From NCBI GenBank assembly GCA_002343075.1, contig DDRH01000067.1, forward strand, positions 307,502 to 371,501: 64,000 nt of DNA, in the 5' to 3' direction. A program made the position numbers and the translations under genes. The notes below the pieces were generated by a model. It did no database searches, was not told the DNA's origin, and saw only the letters and a program-made list of their open reading frames with translations. Source of the DNA: Phycisphaerales bacterium UBA2421 (GTDB taxonomy: Bacteria; Planctomycetota; Phycisphaerae; Tepidisphaerales; Tepidisphaeraceae). Positions 45,771-53,383 of this stretch are shown in pieces; within the stretch, counting starts at the first letter, position 1; every line of letters starts with the position of its first letter.

Positions 45771-46028
45771 TCAGTATGCCTCACGGCGGTTCGCAATAGA
45801 CAACACGAACACTTTTTTCCCGGCGTCGTCGATACGGTAAATCACACGCCAGACACCGACGCGAAATCGTGACAAGCCCGCGTATTCGCCCGCGAGCCGC
45901 TTAATGTTGTTGTGGCGACGTGGATCGCGCTCTAAAACCGTAAAACAGTGCACGAGTTTGCTCGCCAAGGGCCTGTCGGCATCTGCGAAAAACTCGCGTG
46001 CTTCCGGAGAGAGTATGACCTCATACAT
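45771..46028 (-). CDS. RelE/ParE-superfamily toxin
   Basis: 85 residues, typical toxin size. The RelE/ParE fold pattern is plain: YEVILSPEAREFFADAD at the start (strand then helix), a middle helix LASKLVHCFTVLERDP, then KRLAGEYAGLSRFRVGVWRV and IYRIDDAGKKVFVLSIANRR as the beta-sheet end. Arg residues in the last two strands could be the active or contact residues. RelE toxins cut mRNA in the ribosome; ParE toxins poison gyrase, and sequence alone does not separate them here. The ATG at 46028 overlaps the antitoxin stop by eight bases. Confidence 0.9.
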   Translation of the reverse strand: MYEVILSPEAREFFADADRPLASKLVHCFTVLERDPRRHNNIKRLAGEYAGLSRFRVGVWRVIYRIDDAGKKVFVLSIANRREAY

Positions 46029-46212
46029 CCGACCGAACCTTACGCCAGCTTACCCCTTTGCCCGCCGCGATCGCCTTTTCCGCCGCGCTGAGGCGTTTGG
46101 CAAGCCCCGGACGGATCAGGAAGTCAACATAGTCGGCCAACGACTCAAGTCGCGCCGGCGGCAGCTTATCGACCGCTTTCTTTATCTCCCGGCGAAGTTC
46201 GGTGGTACTCAT
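46021..46212 (-). CDS. Antitoxin of the RelE/ParE-type module
   Basis: 63 residues, first gene of the pair. The N-terminus (STTELRREIKKAVDKLPPARL) and the segment LESLADYVDFLIRPG resemble the short antitoxins or DUF2281-like partners that bind RelE toxins. The C-terminus is basic (KGVSWRKVRSDV) and overlaps the toxin start, a standard arrangement that couples translation. It should bind and neutralise the toxin and may repress the promoter in 46,213-46,297, where no clear -35/-10 could be picked. Confidence 0.8.
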   Translation of the reverse strand: MSTTELRREIKKAVDKLPPARLESLADYVDFLIRPGLAKRLSAAEKAIAAGKGVSWRKVRSDV

Positions 46213-46297
46213 GACACGATTCTATGCTGAATGTCGTCCGCCGGCTAACCGAAAAGCATGGAACAGTACACGGGGCAGATTTACCGAAACATTACTG

Positions 46298-46440
46298 TCA
46301 CGGCAGATAAATCACCGGCCCCTTATCCACCGCCGGGCCGCCTGCGTCCCAGCCGCCGCCGAGGGCTTTGTAGAGGGCGACGAGGTTCGTGGAGACGGTC
46401 TGGTCGCTGGTGACGAATTGGCTTTCGACGTCGAGCAGGC
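46298..46440 (-). repeat. Direct repeat copy 2 (3' end of the intact NodT gene)
   Basis: This is the 143-base counterpart of 45,615-45,757, offset by 683 bases and 139/143 identical. Here it is joined in frame to the rest of the NodT gene. The repeat starts exactly at the stop codon (TCA on the plus strand) and ends at codon 47 from the end. Together with copy 1 it brackets the toxin-antitoxin pair. Outside the repeat the flanks are unrelated. Confidence 0.92.
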
Positions 46441-47776
46441 TTCTCTGGGCGTCGAGCACGTCTTGAAACGGGGTCAGCCCCTGCCGATACAACTGGTCGG
46501 CCAAGTCGACCGCGCGCTGACTCGAGCTCACCGCGGCTGCGAGGCTCGCGCGGCGCTCCTGCTCTCGGCGATACGAACCCATCGCGTTCTCAACTTCTTC
46601 CAGCGAGAGCAGAACGGTTTGATCATAAAAACGCAGCGTCTGTTCGCGGCGGGCTTCCTGTGCCTTGATGTTTCCCTGCACGCGGCCGAAGTTGAGCAAT
46701 TGCCACCGCATCGATGGGCCGATGCCCCAGCCGAAGCTGTCTTCGTCGAACAGGCTCTTGATATTCCGCGACGTGTAACCGAAATCGCCGGTGATGCTGA
46801 ACCGCGGGAACAAATCGGCGACCGCTACGCCGATGCGCGCAGTCTCCGCGGCCACGTTGCGCTCGGCGCGGCGAATGTCGGGCCGGCGGCGCAGCAGTTC
46901 GCTCGGCAACCCCGCGGGGATCGTCGGCGCCGCTTGCGGAATCGCCTTGATATCCGACAGTTCATCCTTCAGCGTCTCAGGGTTGGAACCACACAAAACG
47001 CTGATGCGGCGAATCGCCTGGCGTACCTGATCCTGCAGCGGCGGGATCTGCGAGCGCGTGGTGAGCGCCTGCGCCTCAGCGCGAGCCACGTCCAGATCGC
47101 TGGTAAGGCCGGCGCGGAATCGGCTGCGCGTCAAATCGAGGGTCTGGTCCTGTGTTTGCAGGTTCTTCTCAACAATGATCAGTTGCCGCTGCGCGCCTCG
47201 GAGAATGATGTAGTTTCGCGCAACATCACTGACAAGGGTGATGAGCACGTCGCGTTGATCTTCGATGATCGCACCAAAATCGGCATCGGATGCTTCGATC
47301 GAGCGGCGCACCCCGCCGAAGATGTCGATCTCCCAGGAAGCATCGAAGCCGGCCGACCAGTTATGGCGGTCGGGGTCGCTCGCGAAACCGCTGGCACCCG
47401 AGCCGAGGCCGTCCTCATTGCTGCCGCGGCGGTCATGGCGATAGCCAGCCTTGCCGTCCAATGCCGGGAACAACCCGGATTTGCTGCCAATGTAAAGCGC
47501 ACGTCCCTCCTGCACCCGTGCCGCTGCAATCTTCAGGTCGTTGTTGCCGGCGACGGCTCGGTCGATCAGCGCAGTGAGTTGCGGATCATCGAACACTTCC
47601 CACCACGATCCGAGCGTTGAAGGCTGAGTGGCCGGCTGTGTCGAAGCGGCGCTCTCGCCGTAGGCTAATGGAGTTTCGACGCTCGGAGGAGCATAGTTCG
47701 GCCCGACCGCACACCCCCCCACCGCAAGCACGAGTGACCCACCGACGGACCAGGCTGCAATTCGATTCACAGGCAT
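46298..47776 (-). CDS. Outer-membrane efflux lipoprotein, NodT/TolC family
   Basis: 492 residues from the ATG at 47776, preceded by GGAAGGA; a GTG at 47800 would add eight residues. A lipoprotein signal (LVLAVGGC then AVGPNY) fits the NodT type of outer-membrane factor. Two long coiled repeats follow: LTALIDRAVAGNNDLKIAAA, ARVQEGRALYIGSKSGLFP, the strand FDASWEIDIFGGVRRS, and the second-half copies ELLRRRPDIRRAERNVAAET and LYRQGLTPFQDVLDAQRSLL. It forms the outer-membrane exit duct of a tripartite pump together with the HlyD adaptor upstream. Confidence 0.93.
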   Translation of the reverse strand: MPVNRIAAWSVGGSLVLAVGGCAVGPNYAPPSVETPLAYGESAASTQPATQPSTLGSWWEVFDDPQLTALIDRAVAGNNDLKIAAARVQEGRALYIGSKSGLFPALDGKAGYRHDRRGSNEDGLGSGASGFASDPDRHNWSAGFDASWEIDIFGGVRRSIEASDADFGAIIEDQRDVLITLVSDVARNYIILRGAQRQLIIVEKNLQTQDQTLDLTRSRFRAGLTSDLDVARAEAQALTTRSQIPPLQDQVRQAIRRISVLCGSNPETLKDELSDIKAIPQAAPTIPAGLPSELLRRRPDIRRAERNVAAETARIGVAVADLFPRFSITGDFGYTSRNIKSLFDEDSFGWGIGPSMRWQLLNFGRVQGNIKAQEARREQTLRFYDQTVLLSLEEVENAMGSYRREQERRASLAAAVSSSQRAVDLADQLYRQGLTPFQDVLDAQRSLLDVESQFVTSDQTVSTNLVALYKALGGGWDAGGPAVDKGPVIYLP

Positions 47777-47857
47777 GTTGGTAAAATCCTTCCGATTCAC
47801 TTCTTCAAGCCCGCACGTTGCGCGGGCTGGAGATCATAGTGATGCAAGTCGTGGAAC

Positions 47858-48345
47858 CTAATCTGGTGCACCCGCTGCGCTCCCGGCGACTTTCCCCACC
47901 ACCTTGGTTGTGGTGGCACCGCCGACCGGTGGCGCTTCGATGAAAACATCCATCTGCTGGCCCACATATACCGGGATGGCACTTCGCTCGAACGCATAAA
48001 GGACCTGGAGCACGCGGGTGTCCACCCGCTCGGTGCTCTCGCCGGTAAGACTTCTTTTCGGCACAACGTACGGCTCGACACGAACGAATTCGCAAAGCGT
48101 CGATAGTTCGCTGTTGCCCCGCAGAAACGCCTTGGCGCGGGCGTCGGTCTTCAGCCGCCAGGCGTCATTCTCATCGACATCGACGCGCACATGCAGCTTT
48201 GCGGTATCGCCAAGCAACATCAGCGGCTGCGCCATGACCCCCGCCGCTGCGAACTCACCTGCGCGGACTTTCACCTGCAACACCTGGCAATCGACCGGCG
48301 CCCGCACGAGCGTGCGATCGATCAGCTTCTGAATCGCCGCGCCCC
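47858..48345 (-). CDS. HlyD-family efflux adaptor, 5' end lost at sequence junction
   Basis: About 162 C-terminal residues of a membrane-fusion adaptor: the lipoyl-like motif TLVRAPVDCQVLQVKVRAGE, the beta-barrel LHVRVDVDENDAWRLK and the late VPVYVGQQMDVFIEA-like strand. The normal gene would be about twice as long. The N-terminal part is missing because the DNA turns into foreign, GC-rich sequence at 48,341-48,360, and the frame beyond that point is a shadow of another gene. It lies 81 bases upstream of the NodT gene, as expected for a pump operon; the inner-membrane pump gene would be outside this sequence. Confidence 0.82.
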
Positions 48346-48360
48346 CCGCCGCGGCGGCGG
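48341..48360. other. Probable chimeric junction between two genomes
   Basis: A stretch made only of G and C, with a palindromic CCGCCGCGGCGG core. To its left, the HlyD frame is intact up to IQKLID; to its right the MMACHC-like frame is intact up to FAPEP. Both genes are cut here. Base composition changes at once, from about 57% to 75% GC in nearby 60-base lines, and gene style changes from planctomycete to myxobacterial. A GC-rich microhomology is a typical place for a false join. Confidence 0.88.
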
Positions 48361-48690
48361 CTCGGGCGCGAACCTCAGCTCCGCGCGGGGCCGCGGCGAC
48401 CAGGGCGCGAGCGCCGCCTCGACGGCCTCGGTCACCACGCGCGTGACGTGCGCGTCGACCGGATCGTCGTCTCCCCGCGCGACGGCGTCGCGCACGTGCG
48501 GCCACAGCGCGCGCGAGTTGCCGAGGACGACGACGAGCGCGCGCGGCCGACCGACGTCGGGCAACCGGTAGTCCGCCGGCACGACCGCGTCGTAGTCGGC
48601 CTGCGCGCACGCCGCGCACAGATCGACGCCACCCGCGGCGCACCGTCGCGCGATCTCCGCCGCGATCACCTGGTACACCGCCGAGCTCAC
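48361..48690 (-). CDS. MMACHC-like protein, C-terminus lost at junction
   Basis: About 110 residues from a GTG at 48690, whose GTGA overlaps the stop of the LamG gene. The part LVVVLGNSRALWPHVRDAV and DPVDAHVTRVVTEAVE resembles the N-terminal domain of MMACHC, the vertebrate cobalamin decyanase/dealkylase (compare LAFLVLSTPAMF and DPVDQCVAYHLGR in the human protein). The region before it, VDLCAACAQADYDAVVPADY, is consistent with the family start. The frame is cut at 48,360, so length and active site cannot be judged. Confidence 0.55.
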
Positions 48691-49484
48691 TGCGTTCGCG
48701 CCGCCGCCGCGGCGAGCTGGTCGTCGCTCCGCGCGCTCGCCCACACCCGCACCTCGTCCATCGCGCCGGTGAGCGGGTCGTTGGCGCCCGCCGGCGTGCA
48801 GTCCTGCCCGACGTTGACGCCGTCGAGGCCCGTCGTCGGGGCCGGCACCTGCCGGTTCACCGTCCCGAACAGCGCGCCGTCGACGTGGATGCGGAACGTC
48901 AGGCTGTCGAACACGCACGCGACGTGGGTCCACGTGTTCATCGCGATCGTCGGTCCGCTCACCGTGCTGCCGCTCAGCGTGCAGTACGGGCGCATGTTGC
49001 TGCCGAGCCACATGCCCCACTGGCCGTTGTTGTCCATGATCCCGGCGCGGTTGCCGGGCGTCTCCGCGACGAGGACGAACGCCTCCATCGTGAGCGCGGT
49101 CGTGACGTCGAGCGCCGGGCTCTCCGCGGCGTGGAGGTCACTCGTGCTCGAGAGCTGCACCGCCGCGCCGACGCGCCCCGGCCCGAAGCCGAGGTTCGCG
49201 GCGCGGTCGACGACGACGCCGGCGCCGGCCTCGTCGATCGCGCCCTCCTCGAACGTCAGGCAGAGTCGCAGGTCCGGGTCCTCGCGATCGCAGAACGGGC
49301 GGGCGGTCACGTCGGCGTCGATCCCCGCCGGTGCGTCGACGGCGACGTCGGCGTCGGGGTCGTCGTCGCCCCCGCCCCCGCCCGCGGGCGAGAAACCGCA
49401 CGTCGCGAGCCCCAGGGCCAGGGTCGCTTTGACGGCGACCCCGAGACCTGCTCGAATGATCCTCGTGCGCTCCGCGGTGATCAC
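48687..49484 (-). CDS. LamG-domain (concanavalin-like) lipoprotein
   Basis: 265 residues. A lipoprotein signal (VKATLALGLATC, then GFSPAG) is followed by an Asp/Ala/Gly-rich linker (DDDPDADVAVDAPAG) of the kind common in Myxococcota surface proteins. The rest is a LamG/concanavalin A-like domain: LRLCLTFEEGAIDEAG, LTMEAFVLVAETP, WTHVACVFDS, FRIHVDGALF and GAMDEVRVWASARS, all classic strands. It probably binds a ligand or polysaccharide outside the cell. The 5' end overlaps the start of the divergent lipoprotein gene by 29 bases. Confidence 0.85.
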   Translation of the reverse strand: MITAERTRIIRAGLGVAVKATLALGLATCGFSPAGGGGGDDDPDADVAVDAPAGIDADVTARPFCDREDPDLRLCLTFEEGAIDEAGAGVVVDRAANLGFGPGRVGAAVQLSSTSDLHAAESPALDVTTALTMEAFVLVAETPGNRAGIMDNNGQWGMWLGSNMRPYCTLSGSTVSGPTIAMNTWTHVACVFDSLTFRIHVDGALFGTVNRQVPAPTTGLDGVNVGQDCTPAGANDPLTGAMDEVRVWASARSDDQLAAAAARTQ

Positions 49485-49950
49485 GATCGCATTGGCCCTG
49501 TGCGTTCCCGCCAGCGTACCTGGTTGCGGCGGCGAGAACTACAGCGCCATCGACGATCCGCGCGGTGAGGTGAACGGGAGGTCGTTCGAGTTCGTGAGCA
49601 CCAAGCCCGACGGCACCGAGTGGACGTTCCGCATCCGCGGCAACTCGATGTGGGTCGGCTTCGTCGAGAAGACCAAGTCGGGAGAGCTCGGCGCGATCCA
49701 GCTCTCGACCAAGGAGCGCAAGAAGCTCTGGGAGCTCATCGACATGGTCGACGTCGGCGGCCGCAAGAAGGGCAAGCCCGACGAGGAGCACGGGACCGTC
49801 ATCATGCGCATGCGCGAGGTCGACGAGGGCGAGCACGAGGCGCGCACCGTGCACGTGTCGCGCCGCACCGAGGACGAGGACGTGATCGCGCTCGCCAACT
49901 ACATGATCGACCTCGTCGAGAAGCACAAGAAGGTCTCGCCCGCGTTCTGA
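49456..49950 (+). CDS. Small lipoprotein of unknown function
   Basis: 164 residues from the ATG at 49456. A lipoprotein signal is likely (VITIALALCVPASVPGC, then GGENYS). The mature part has an alternating charged and hydrophobic pattern (SFEFVSTKPDGTEWTFRIRG; ELGAIQLSTKERKKLWELID) with a final helix, LANYMIDLVEKHKK. Family not recognised. It is followed after two bases by the alpha/beta hydrolase gene, suggesting an operon. The overlap with the LamG start could mean that one of the two starts lies further in. Confidence 0.7.
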   Translation: MILVRSAVITIALALCVPASVPGCGGENYSAIDDPRGEVNGRSFEFVSTKPDGTEWTFRIRGNSMWVGFVEKTKSGELGAIQLSTKERKKLWELIDMVDVGGRKKGKPDEEHGTVIMRMREVDEGEHEARTVHVSRRTEDEDVIALANYMIDLVEKHKKVSPAF

Positions 49951-49952
49951 CC

Positions 49953-50795
49953 ATGCCGGCGCGCTTGCACCACGACCTCGTCACGGATCCAGGCGGCGCC
50001 GCGCCGCGCGCGTGGGCGCTGTTCACCCACGGCATCTACGGCAGCGGCGGCAACTGGCGCGCCATCGCGCGTCAGGTCGTGACCCGGCGGCCCGAGTGGG
50101 GCGTCGTGCTCGTCGATCTGCGCCAGCACGGGCGCTCCGAGCCCGGCGACCCGCCGCACACGGTGGCGGCCTGCGCCGCCGACCTGGTCGCGCTCGTCGA
50201 CGAGCTCGGCCGCGGAGGCCGCCTGATCCGCGTGCTCCTCGGCCACAGCTTCGGCGGCAAGGTCGTCCTCGCCGCGCGCGCGCACGTCGAGCCGGCGCAG
50301 ACCTGGGTGCTCGACTCGACGCCGAGCGCCCGCCCGGACCACTGGGAGGCGTCCTCCAACTCGGTGCGCGAGGTGTGGGAGTCGATGCGCGCGCTCGACC
50401 GCACGTGGACGCGGCGCGACGACTTCGTGGCGGCGATGGTCGAGCGTGGCCACACCACGGTGCTCGCGCAGTGGGTCGCGATGAACCTCGAATCCGACGG
50501 CAGCGGCGGCTACCGCTTGCGCCTCGATCTCGACGCCGTGCGGGCGCTCCTCGTCGACTACTACGCGGCGGACCTGTGGCCGGCCGTCGCCGGCGACGCC
50601 ACGCCCGGCGAGGTGTGGATGGTCGTCGCCGAGCATTCGGGCGCCGTCTCGCCGGACGACCGCGCGCGCCTGGCGTCGCTCGAGGGCGCGCGCGTCCACA
50701 CGCGCACGCTCGATGCCGGGCACTGGCTCAACGTCGACGCCCCCGCCGCCGTCGTCGACCTGCTCGCCGACGAGCTCCCGAACCGTTCGCCCTGA
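49953..50795 (+). CDS. Alpha/beta hydrolase
   Basis: 280 residues. The fold is typical: oxyanion-side ALFTHGIYGSGGNWR, VVLVDLRQHGRSEPGDPPHT, the nucleophile elbow LGHSFGGKVVL with Ser as nucleophile, and the catalytic His in LDAGHWLNVDAPAA. The acid residue is probably in the strand before EHSGAV. The pattern resembles the BchO/haloperoxidase-like and ABHD11-type enzymes. The substrate is unknown. ATG at 49953 lies two bases after the lipoprotein stop. Confidence 0.9.
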   Translation: MPARLHHDLVTDPGGAAPRAWALFTHGIYGSGGNWRAIARQVVTRRPEWGVVLVDLRQHGRSEPGDPPHTVAACAADLVALVDELGRGGRLIRVLLGHSFGGKVVLAARAHVEPAQTWVLDSTPSARPDHWEASSNSVREVWESMRALDRTWTRRDDFVAAMVERGHTTVLAQWVAMNLESDGSGGYRLRLDLDAVRALLVDYYAADLWPAVAGDATPGEVWMVVAEHSGAVSPDDRARLASLEGARVHTRTLDAGHWLNVDAPAAVVDLLADELPNRSP

Positions 50796-50818
50796 ACGGG
50801 CGACGCGAGTCGAAGGGC
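50778..50818. repeat. Short dispersed GTCGAAGG-type repeat
   Basis: The segment around 50,778-50,818 contains CGTTCGCCCTGAACGGGCG and GCGAGTCGAAGGGC. It resembles the small repeats that end in CTGAGC...GTCGAAGG and that lie between genes in many GC-rich bacteria. A second copy of the same type, in the opposite orientation, is at 54,749-54,801. Parts can pair as CGCCCT with AGGGCG. It covers the end of the hydrolase gene and the gap to the convergent GNAT gene. Confidence 0.5.
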
Positions 50819-50825
50819 GCGCTCG

Positions 50826-51545
50826 TCACCCCTCGGTCGCGCCCGCCGTGTCGTCCTCGGTGGCGAGCGCGTCGGGCGACGGCATCGCCCGCGGCTTCAC
50901 CGGCTGGGGCGGCAGCAGCTCCGGCTCGGTGTCGACGCTCATCGACATGAAGATCGCGGCGTCGAGCTTGCGGAAGCCGCGCTTGCGGTACCACTGCAGC
51001 GCGTGCTCGTTGTTCTCGGCGACCTCGAGCACGATGTGCGACAGGCCTCGCACCTTGGCCAGGTGCTCGAGCTGCTGCATCACGAACGAGCCGACGCCGC
51101 GTCCGTTCCAGTCGGGGTGGACGGCGAGCTCCTCGACGAAGAGCGGCTCCATCTTGCGCCGCTCGAAGTAGTTCTCGTTGATCCAGTTGTCCTTGCCCAG
51201 CACCTCGTGCGCGCACTCGGCGTAGGCGACGATCGCGCCGTCGACCTCGAACACGAGCTGCTCGACGCCCTCCTCGTCGTACGTGCGCATGAAGCGCTTC
51301 ATCGAGCGCGGCCGCTGGTACTCGACCGTCTCCAGGTTGACCTTGGCGAACGAGAGCTTGAGGAACTCCCACACCCGGTTGAGGTCGCGGCGATGGATGC
51401 GCCGGACGGTGACGACCGGGTCGTCGGGCTTCGCGCGCTTCTTGCCGGCGCCGTCGCGCTTCTTGCCGGCGCCGTCGCGCTTGCCGCGCGCGGGCTTCTT
51501 GGCAACCGCGGGCTTCTTCGTCACGCGGCGCTTGGGGACACCCAT
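50826..51545 (-). CDS. GNAT acetyltransferase with Lys/Ala/Arg-rich N-terminal tail
   Basis: 239 residues. The first 40 are basic and repetitive (KKPAVAKKPARGKR, then two copies of RDGAGKK), resembling a histone H1-like tail. A GNAT domain follows: TVRRIHRRDLNRVWEFLKLS, then FVEELAVHPDWNGRGVGSFV with the R/Q-x-x-G-x-G acetyl-CoA loop, then VLEVAENNEHALQWYRKRGF. The C-terminal 25 residues are acidic and Pro-rich. The tail suggests DNA, RNA or ribosome association, which is unproven. Confidence 0.88.
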   Translation of the reverse strand: MGVPKRRVTKKPAVAKKPARGKRDGAGKKRDGAGKKRAKPDDPVVTVRRIHRRDLNRVWEFLKLSFAKVNLETVEYQRPRSMKRFMRTYDEEGVEQLVFEVDGAIVAYAECAHEVLGKDNWINENYFERRKMEPLFVEELAVHPDWNGRGVGSFVMQQLEHLAKVRGLSHIVLEVAENNEHALQWYRKRGFRKLDAAIFMSMSVDTEPELLPPQPVKPRAMPSPDALATEDDTAGATEG

Positions 51546-51573
51546 ATGCGCCGCATCCTAACCGATCGCCGGG

Positions 51574-52149
51574 TCAGGAGCCGACGCGGGCCACCAGGGC
51601 GGTCGCCTGCTCGACGAAGGCGTCGCGGTGGAAGCGCTCGAACTCGGTCCACGTCGTGAACGTCCGCGGGTCGGCGACCCGGTCGACGAAGATCGTGCCG
51701 TCCAGGTGGTCGACCTCGTGCTGGTACGTGCCGGCCTTGAGCCCGTGCACGGTCTCCTCGATCGGCGCGCCGTGTCGGTCCCACGCCGTCACGTGGAGGT
51801 GGACGAAGCGCCGCACGGTGCCGCGCAGGTTGGGCACCGACAGGCAGCCCTCGTTGTTCTCGAACGTCTCGTCGCCCACCGGCGTGAGCACCGGGTTGAC
51901 GAGGATGGTGAGCGGGATCTCCGGCTTGTACGGGTAGCGCGGGTTGTTCCGCACCTCGATCGCGCAGATGCGGATGGGCTCGTAGATCTGGATCGCCGCC
52001 AGCCCCGCGCCATTGGCGTCGCGCATGGTCTCGACGAGGTCATCGATGAACTGCTGCATCGCCGGCGACGCCAGCTCGTCGCGCGTCACCTCGCGCGCGC
52101 GCTGGCGCAGCACCGGGTGTCCGATCTGGGCGATCTTGCGGATGGCCAT
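51574..52149 (-). CDS. def: Peptide deformylase
   Basis: 191 residues from the ATG at 52149 (MAIRKIAQIGHPVLR), the normal start; the open frame above it overlaps another gene. Three motifs are intact: GAGLAAIQ, EGCLSVP and QHEVDHLDG, giving the metal ligands Cys and two His and the catalytic Glu. It removes the formyl group from new proteins. No fmt gene is adjacent. It lies 34 bases downstream of the DUF1016 gene. Confidence 0.96.
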   Translation of the reverse strand: MAIRKIAQIGHPVLRQRAREVTRDELASPAMQQFIDDLVETMRDANGAGLAAIQIYEPIRICAIEVRNNPRYPYKPEIPLTILVNPVLTPVGDETFENNEGCLSVPNLRGTVRRFVHLHVTAWDRHGAPIEETVHGLKAGTYQHEVDHLDGTIFVDRVADPRTFTTWTEFERFHRDAFVEQATALVARVGS

Positions 52150-52183
52150 GGCGCCAGCATAGCGCCGCGTCCGGTCGTCGCAC

Positions 52184-53233
52184 TCAGTGCAGCATCGCGG
52201 TTTCGATCCACGGCGCGATCGCCTCGCCGGCGCGGCTCCCACCGCTGCGGCTCCCACCGCCGCGCGGCTTGCGCGGGCGCGGGGCGCTCGTCTCCGGAAG
52301 CTGGCGACGGCGCAGCTCGGTGCAGAGCACGAGGCCGACCGGCGGGTTCTCTCCCTCGACCATCCAGTGCTCGCGCGCGTAGTTGCAGTAGAGGTTGATC
52401 TGCCCCGCGTCAGCGGCGGACAGCTTGCCGCGCTTCAGCTCGACGATCACGAGGCATCGCAGGCGGCGGTGGAAGAACAGGAGGTCGATGCGCATCCACG
52501 TGTCGTCGATGCGGAGGCGGCGCTGGCGCCCGACGAAGGCGAAGTCACCGCCGAGCTCGAGCAAGAACTCCTGGATCCGATCCACGAGCGCGTCTTCCGC
52601 CTCACTCTCGGAGTACTCGTCCTTCAGGTCGAGGAACTCGAGCAGGTACGGCTCCTTGATCGTCTCGGCGAGCGTCACGTGATCGTCCGGCTGCGGACGG
52701 CGGCCGCGCTCGAGCACCGCCTCTCGATCCTTGGCCGTGACCGTTCGCTCGAAGAACTGCGTGCTGATCTGCCGCGAGAGCTGTCGCTCGGTCCACCCGC
52801 CGCGCAGCGCCTCGGCCTCGTAGAAGCGGCGCGCCTGCTCGCTACGCACGGAGAGGAGTCTGACGTAGTGGGACCAGGGCAGCGGGAACGCCTCACTCGC
52901 GCGGCTCAGCAGGTACATATCTGCCGTTAATATCGTTTGTGTCGATCCATGAGATTGGGCCGACAGCGTCGGCACGATCGACGTGTAGGCCAGATAGAAG
53001 GCTCGCATCTTCTTCAGCCCTCGGGCGTTGAACCCCCGCCCGAATCGCCGATGAAGATCGGTGCCCAGTCTCTCGATGAGACGTTCTCCGTAGCCCGCCC
53101 GCACCGCCCCGCGCTGTTCCTCCTCGACGATTCGTCGACCCACGCTCCAGTACGCCGCCGTCATCGCCGCGTTCACGGCGCGCACCGAATGGCGCTGCGC
53201 CGTATCGACGATCTCGGTGACGTCGGTGACCAA
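52184..53233 (-). CDS. DUF1016 (YhcG-like) PDDEXK nuclease-type protein, abnormal ends
   Basis: 349 residues. The N-terminal DUF1016 part is clear: AAYWSVGRRIVEEEQ, YGERLIERLGTDL and FGRGFNARGLKKMRAFY. The nuclease-like half has IDLLFFHRRLRCLVIVELKRGKL, the D...E-x-K pattern, then QINLYCNYAREHW and GLVLCTE. In relatives about 40 more family residues follow that point; here the frame goes into Arg/Gly/Ser-rich sequence (RGGGSRSGGSR) and stops. No good ATG exists at the 5' end: the first usable codon is a TTG at 53233, with a stop just above. It may be decayed. Confidence 0.78.
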   Translation of the reverse strand: MVTDVTEIVDTAQRHSVRAVNAAMTAAYWSVGRRIVEEEQRGAVRAGYGERLIERLGTDLHRRFGRGFNARGLKKMRAFYLAYTSIVPTLSAQSHGSTQTILTADMYLLSRASEAFPLPWSHYVRLLSVRSEQARRFYEAEALRGGWTERQLSRQISTQFFERTVTAKDREAVLERGRRPQPDDHVTLAETIKEPYLLEFLDLKDEYSESEAEDALVDRIQEFLLELGGDFAFVGRQRRLRIDDTWMRIDLLFFHRRLRCLVIVELKRGKLSAADAGQINLYCNYAREHWMVEGENPPVGLVLCTELRRRQLPETSAPRPRKPRGGGSRSGGSRAGEAIAPWIETAMLH

Positions 53234-53383
53234 GGCGGTGAGATGCTCGACTTCGTCCAGCCGCGCGTCGTGACCTTTCTAGGATTATTCCCCATGTCCC
53301 GATACTGGACCAATGGACCGACCTGTTTCAGGGCATTCCGGATTGATTTCGCGCCGCGGCGGGGCGGCGGCTCGACTGGAGTT
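53234..53383. other. Gap with lower GC between DUF1016 and sfsA genes
   Basis: 150 bases, visibly richer in A and T than the DNA on either side (for example TTTCTAGGATTATTCCCC). No gene, terminator or repeat is recognised. Together with the odd ends of the DUF1016 gene this could mark an old insertion edge. Confidence 0.4.

Noticed and set aside
45615..46440. Insertion sequence around the toxin-antitoxin genes
   Set aside because: No transposase, no terminal inverted repeats and no short target duplication; the flanks are long direct repeats instead.
47858..48643. A single 261-residue HlyD-like protein across the junction
   Set aside because: Its first 100 residues are Arg/Ala-rich nonsense that mirror the MMACHC-like gene in another frame, so only the last part belongs to the adaptor.
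48448..49950. A 500-residue plus-strand protein
   Set aside because: Only the part from 49456 reads as protein; the rest is the shadow of the LamG and MMACHC-like genes on the other strand.
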